From NCBI GenBank assembly GCA_013076295.1, contig RQOL01000252.1, forward strand, positions 1 through 64,000: 64,000 bases of DNA, read 5' to 3'. Origin of the DNA: Sanderia malayensis. Lineage: Eukaryota; Cnidaria; Scyphozoa; Semaeostomeae; Pelagiidae. The notes under the pieces were generated by a model that searched no databases, had not been told where the DNA came from, and saw only the letters and a list, made by a program, of their open reading frames with translations. A program made the position numbers and the translations under genes. This document shows positions 58,301-64,000 of the stretch, piece after piece; position 1 is the first letter of the stretch, and every line of letters begins with the position of its first letter.

Positions 58301-61300
58301 AGTTGTGGTGTATTTCTGTGCAATTCATGCCGGACTTGTGAACAATTACAACTCAGTGACAGGAGCACAGGTATGCTTTGGTGATCATGCCAGAGAAATT
58401 TGCCGATGGCGATTTTGGCACATGGTTTCGCCACTTCAAGCGTTGTTCTGCCGCGAACGACTGGGATGAAGATACTCAGCTTTTTAAACTACCAGCCTTT
58501 CTTCAAGGCCCAGCAGCTCGAATCATTATCTGCAGAAGACAGAGTCTAATTGGATGATCTGATTGCAGCACTGCAACACTGCTTTTCACCTGCTGTAAAT
58601 CGAGAATACTTTTACACAGAGTTTTAAGCCCAGCACCTTCGCCCTGCCGAGGATCCTTTTTTGTGGCGATTGCGTGAAACGCTACGCTACGCAATGCAGA
58701 CCCCGATTTACAGTACGAATTTTACAAATGGATAACACCCCAACGATTGTCTTTCTTTTGCCATCAAATCTTATGGATATGGCCGGAACTTTGCAAAGCG
58801 CGTCTTCAATCCTTTCTGTGTTATCCATCACTGTGACATTAATAACAGCCAACATAGTATTGGTTCCTGCGGCGAAAACTTAAGGCACCAGCTCTTTTCC
58901 ATCTGTAGATGCAATTGTTAGTTGCACAGATGCATCCCGTTTTCCATTAGAGAATTTTGGCGTACATCGCAATGCCAATGTTTGATTGTTCTGTACTGGA
59001 AATTGGCACCAGTGACCTTCTTATTACCATGCTGGCAAGAGGCAAGAGAAAATTTTACCACGAACTTGATTTCTTGGTTGTTGCAATTGCTGGATGATCG
59101 TGTGACAATGTAGATCTGTCAACTTTCTGGATATTTTTTCTTTTTTTGAAGGTTATGTCCATTATTGTAGGGAGAAATGTTTCCTTTTTCTATGAGCTGG
59201 CTGACAGTTCGTCAAAATAATCAGACGGGTAGAAGCTTTTTCCATAAACCGTTTCCACTTGTGAAAACTGCATGATCCACGGTGATCCTCTAGGATACAG
59301 TCCACTTCAGTACAGACCGAGCGTGTTTAATTTTGACTGCACTTGATTTGACCGGAATGAGCCGAGCATCACCAAAGTGACTGTTGCTAGTACACTGACT
59401 TTTTGCATACTTTTACGAAACGAAATACCAAACTGAACTGTTGTAGACTGTTTTGCTCTCATGCATTGTCTTTCAATTGTTGCATGCATGCGCAGATTTT
59501 CAGTATTTTCTTCAGTGATTAGGTTTGTACAAGCTCATCATACGGGTCTTTTTCACGTGCTCCCATTGCTACTGCTAGAAGGACTTTACGTATGGCTTCT
59601 GCTTGGCTGTCTAGTGAAGGCTAAATAACGGGTTTAACGGCCACTTCTCTCTATTTTGGAGCGAGGGGGCCTGGAGTCGCATTGTTTTCATCTCTCCTCC
59701 TATACTTTTGATGTGGCAGGATCAGTGTCTGTTGCGGCACAGTGCTACATCACACCTTCAGCGGCCTGACTCTGGGCCCTCCGTTGGCCACAAACTGTTT
59801 GTATCTTATTGTGTATTTAACTCTTGGTTTGAACAGCTGTGTAGTCAGCCATAACGTATAGTACCGTCTTTCTTTTTCCAGGGTAAATCCAGTAGCTTAG
59901 TTTCAGAAGGTTTTACCCCTACTTGTTCTTTAGCAGCGCGGTGATCCCCCGTGGCATCACAGATCATGTCAAATTCAGCAACATTGGAGTTCCTTTAATG
60001 AGGCTTGAAGGATTTTTGGGATCTATTTTGGTCCCAATTCAGAGAGGTTTTCCGCATTCGTGTTTTCTCAATTTCATTCTTTCGATCGAAGGATTTCTCG
60101 CAGGTTCAAAATATCTTGTGCTAAAATAGCCTACTCACTTTTTTGTATTGTTTGTTTGTAGAGACAATATTCACACAATATAAGAAATCTAACAGAAGGC
60201 TCTGGTCCATGATTTTAAAAGGCATATATGGAATATAATTGTTGTTTTTGAGTATGTTTATACATTCTAGAGCTGCAAGAAGGCTGTGCTTTCTCGTGTC
60301 GAACCCTTACTGATGCCTAACAGTAACTTTAGTTCTTAATTATACGGAGTCTAATTGGTGGCATTAAGTGTTTGCTCAGCCTTTAACTCTCTAAGAACAA
60401 CAGGTTTCGTTTGCAACTCCCCTATATAAAAGAGGGCTCATTTCTTTCAAATATGACCCTTGTTCCGAGAGCGAATTGAGACGTTTCTTGCCACGAGTTA
60501 TTTTCTTGTACTCCCACACAAAACCTGTTATTTTATACTTTTTTCTTGCAGTATTTTAAAGACAGGTTTATTATCCAACAGTTGAGGGCTGGAAAATAAT
60601 TAATTGATTTTTTTTTTGCCCGTACTTACCTTGAACGTAGAGGTCATATGTAACACTTTCCCCAGCACCTAGCGCATTTATAGGCATACACGAATAAACA
60701 CCAGACGATGATTCCTGTATTAAATGAAATGTTTATCATCAACATAGATTTGCCTCATTGTGAATGAATTGTAGAGATAAATATGAAGGAGCATCAATCA
60801 TTGAACGATGTCTATGTAATGAGCCTCTCAGGGTAACGAATGAAACTTCTGTCTTTTATAACTTCTTGAATGCACAATTTACTATCAGTCTCTGGGGCGT
60901 ATTTAGATTTTCAGTATTACGGGTGGGGGTCAATTAGGTTTGCCTGAATTTTCCCGTTTTGCATAAAATTCCAGAATAATATATACATTGTAAACATTTC
61001 CCTTTTTCTGCTTAAATGTAATTTTTACATCTTTAAAGTTTAATTTAGCAAGTTAATAGTAGTTCTACGTGACTCTGCTCCAACATTTGTCCGAATTTCG
61101 CCCACTTTTTATCACCAGTTGGAAGTATTTGGGGTGTTACATCGGCCAATAAATACATAAATAAATACACCTCTGATCATTGTAACATTACAAGGAATCA
61201 TTGGTGCCCTACAAGGTTCATTATAATGGAGTTCTACGATATCACCAACCTGTACTGTTTGAATAGTTAATATCGATCCAGTAAACACCAGTGGAACTCC

Positions 61301-63904
61301 GTCTTTTGTCCAATTGCATCTGTTAACCGGCGGATTGGCATCAGTTTTGCAGCTTAATTCGATCGTGTCCGATTTATTGGCAGTGACATTAGACGCTGTA
61401 ACTTGCAACAGTGGTTTATCTGTAACATGGAACATTGGATAGAATTGTGAAGTATCCAATTATAATTCGTGGGGATTTGTTTACCATAGTTTTGCTATAA
61501 TTATTATGTTTAGTTGGTTACTTTTACTGAATATCCAGCGGGTTGATTAAGTCGTGTGTTTATTTATCGTACTGTTGCGTTCGTAACTCCCTTCCTACCT
61601 ACCCATACAATTTCGCATACTTACATTGGACATTGAGTTTGAATATTTGACTCCTATTACCGGCAATGTTCGTTGCTTCGCATCTGTATTCGCCGGTATC
61701 GCTCTTCATGACGTTATTTATCGTGAGAGTGCTTTGCACCACAGTACGCGTTTTTGTCGAGGTGATTACCGAAGCTCTTGTCGCAGCAAGTGTCTCATTT
61801 GCTTTATACCATTGCAGCACTGGTGCGGAATGACCTTCTGCTATACACTCAAATGTAGCATTTTGCGATTTCAATTTGTTAGTTTGTCCAGTTGAATTTG
61901 ATATAAATACAGGTCCATCTGCAAAACATTTTCAATATTGAAATTATTCATATTAATTCCATTCCTGTATATTGAATCCCCTTAGGATGTGGCTTAACTA
62001 GTTTTTTTACGTTGGATGCTTATGAAGGTTGGAAAGGTTTTTTTCTTGATTATCTGTCATGACCAGTCTAACAGAAGGCAAGGCGGCAATTCCGACAGCC
62101 AGAGCAAAAGCTGAACCAAGTGTAACAACAAAAGAACTTACACCACACATTGATGAGTACACTTCTCATATTCATACCAATGATGTTTGATGCATTGCAT
62201 TGGTAAGTTCCCTGGTCTGCTCTTTCTATTCCACCTTGGAATTCTAGTCTGCTTTTTACGTATGTTCTTGCGTTACTCGATCTGAGAACAGTATTTGTGA
62301 TCCTACCATTTTGAATAGGTTTTGCATCTTTTAGCCATTGAATAACAGGTGCTGGATTGGCTTCAATCAGACACTCTAAATGATATGCTTGTGTTGATTC
62401 AGTTTTATTCTCAACTAGGCCAAAGGAAGTTTCTATTCTTGGGAGAACTGGAAAAGAGAGCATTTATATGAATTTTGAAAAATTTTGAAGTAGTTGCATT
62501 AGTACCCGAAACCTTTTAAATGCTGTATTGCATTTGATTTATTTTGTAAATGCACAGTGGAATATTGATTAATGGAAATCTCTTTATGGTGGAAGTAGCT
62601 CGGATTATCAGACAGGCGATTGTTATCAACCTCCATAGACATCTATGTATACTTTCTACTAGGCCCACCCACACAATTGGTAGAATAACTATAGCCCTAG
62701 AAGTACTAGGTGTCCGCAATACGCAGGTTGATACGACTGCATGATGTTTAGTCTACGTCACAAGATACTTTACGTCAAAAACCACTGCAACGCTACATTG
62801 CAGTTGCACGGCAGATCATCAATCGTTGAAAAGAGTTCAGGGAATCATGAAAATCGATCTATATTGATGGTGATTAGTTCTCAAAGCAAAGGACATACAT
62901 TGAACGATTATCTGCGAGTTTTCTTGCATTGTGCCCATCTCATTGCTTGCTTTACACGTGTAGTTGCCAGTTTTATTGCTGCTAGTGCCAGAAACAAATA
63001 AGGTGGACGTTGTGGTTGAGTGAAATAGCATCTGCGATTGTGTTAGGATCTTTATTGTAGTTGTGTCTCTGTTTGACTGCAGCTTCTTGTTATTATAATA
63101 CCACGAGATGCTTGCTGCTGGGTGGCTCTGCACCGTACAGTTCAGTGTTGTGTTTTGCGATATCGCTAATGCTATCCAAGGTTGTGATGTGGAAATGAAA
63201 ATAGGTTTATCTGAAAAAAAGAACCCTCACTCTGCTGAGCCTGTAACCTTTGTGAGCTTAAACATTGTCAGAGAAGAAATTTTGAACTTCAAATTATGTG
63301 TCTTGGGAATCACCCCCCTCCCTCCCGGAATACAAATAGTGATACAGTGGTGCTTTAGCTCTAGCAGTTGTATTTTCATTTCTTACTTGATCTTTGCTGT
63401 CAGACTTTTAAATCTGGCATTATATTTTTCTACTTGGTCCTCTTTATGGGAAAAGGACATTTAAAAATGCCAACTTTGTTTTTTCCATTTTACCTTTGAA
63501 AACGTTTTGCTCCCACACTATGAATTTGATTTCGAGTTGCTGATACGCAATATTATACTCACAGTGATGGAAATCAACGAATGGCTTCTACTTACATTTA
63601 ACGACGACGGTTATATTTTCTTCAGATGTTCCAAGACTGTTGTTTGCACCACATGTGTAAACGCCAGAGTCCGATGGTATTGCCTTCAGTATGTTCAGTA
63701 TCACTCTTGTCGTTGAATACTGCAGGGAAGAGCGCAAAGTAAGCGAACTTGTTGAATTCCGTATTCTTGCATTGTAAAATGCATCCAAACCCTTCCAATA
63801 GGCATCGGCACCAGGATTCGACTGAAAATCGCAAGACAAATTTACTGCCTGCGATGCATTGACTGTTACTGTCCTCGGAAGAACGTTAGCAGCAAATGGC
63901 TTGT
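55329..63904 (-). CDS. Multi-Ig, TSP1 type I membrane receptor, 3' part of gene
   Basis: Ten exons visible, in order: 63,904-63,596, 63,210-62,899, 62,447-62,142, 61,918-61,625, 61,419-61,250, 60,714-60,630, 57,426-57,175, 56,691-56,506, 56,077-55,984, 55,701-55,329. The gene continues upstream beyond the window. Six I-set-like Ig domains are encoded, each by one phase-1 exon (294-312 nt; the last 252) except the fifth, split into 170 and 85 nt. Typical marks are LSCDF...GVYTCGA and NYTCKASNEMG. Next come a thrombospondin type 1 repeat (DWTQWTSCNVTCGSG), a transmembrane segment (AIVLYVLIPVLLLLCIVLFVWL) and a cytoplasmic tail of about 123 residues ending YTHL, which fits a class I PDZ ligand. 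It is probably an adhesion or guidance receptor. UNC5 has Ig plus TSP1 but also ZU5 and Death domains, absent here. Intron 57,427-60,629 carries a Gypsy gag remnant. Confidence 0.85.
58387..58712 (+). pseudogene. Gypsy-type LTR retrotransposon gag remnant
   Basis: From the ATG at 58,387: GDFGTWFRHFKRCSAANDWD and LFKLPAFLQGPAARI, then, after a shift, LIAALQHCFSPAVNREYF and LRPAEDP, which are typical of Gypsy capsid/gag regions. Stops and shifts interrupt it. No protease, reverse transcriptase or LTR pair was found in the rest of the intron (57,427-60,629), which otherwise shows nothing recognisable. Confidence 0.65.
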
Positions 63905-64000
63905 CTGAAACAAAAGTAGAATAAATCTCATCGTTTTCTAATTTGATTTAGAGACTGTTTATTTGAATGATTGCGAAATATCATAGACCAGAAGACATGT

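Noticed and set aside
58922..59113. Protease or integrase part of the Gypsy element
   Set aside because: No DTG/DSG or zinc motif; reading frames are short and unconvincing, so only the gag segment was annotated.
62550..63001. Plus-strand frames within the Ig gene region
   Set aside because: Overlap introns and antisense of well-defined Ig exons; no coding signature.

Overview
The window is AT-rich animal nuclear DNA. It has spliced genes with GT-AG introns, many DNA transposons and retrotransposon remnants, and three conserved metazoan genes: the beta subunit of electron transfer flavoprotein (ETFB), a USP2-like ubiquitin protease, and a multi-Ig/TSP1 membrane receptor. STAND/TPR genes, P-element-like and DIRS-like elements and a HUH-Rep gene suggest an aquatic invertebrate, perhaps a cnidarian, but the taxon is not proven by the sequence.

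Layout. 1-3.5 kb: an intact HUH/SF3 Rep gene (minus strand) beside a 360-bp tandem array ending in a TA-target MITE. 3.5-22.3 kb: a minus-strand arm holding part of an unknown gene pair, ETFB exons 1-5 (copy A) invaded by a P-element-like transposon, a DIRS-bearing insert, a LINE fragment, a TA transposon, a broken STAND-NTPase/TPR gene and foldback elements. 22,323-22,422: a 100-N scaffold gap. 22.4-25.05 kb: ETFB exons 1-5 again (copy B, plus strand), cut in intron 5 by foreign DNA. 25.05-31.3 kb: a compact, very AT-rich cluster without visible introns: two related unknown genes, an unknown divergent gene, a coiled-coil/MATH (TRAF-like) gene and a Fic-domain gene. 31.35-32.87 kb: a TTAA-target transposon. 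32.9-39.4 kb: a second STAND/TPR tail and its flank, with a minisatellite-filled TIR element. 39.4-45.7 kb: the only complete ETFB gene (copy C, eight exons). 46.8-53.2 kb: the USP2-like gene (12 coding exons, 740 codons). 55.3-64 kb: the 3' part of an Ig/TSP1 receptor gene on the minus strand, running off the window.

Reading. The segment STAND/TPR - noncoding - ETFB is present about three times. Copy B homology to copy A starts at the edge of the N gap, so the inverted arm may be an alternative haplotype contig placed in reverse. Copies B and C lie in the same orientation on one side of the gap and look like a real tandem duplication with the AT-rich cluster between them. Many frame breaks fall in homopolymers or dinucleotide runs, including two in the complete ETFB gene, so part of the apparent decay may be sequence error. 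The AT-rich cluster, with its unknown two-member gene family next to TRAF-like and Fic genes, is the best candidate for an undescribed integrated element.
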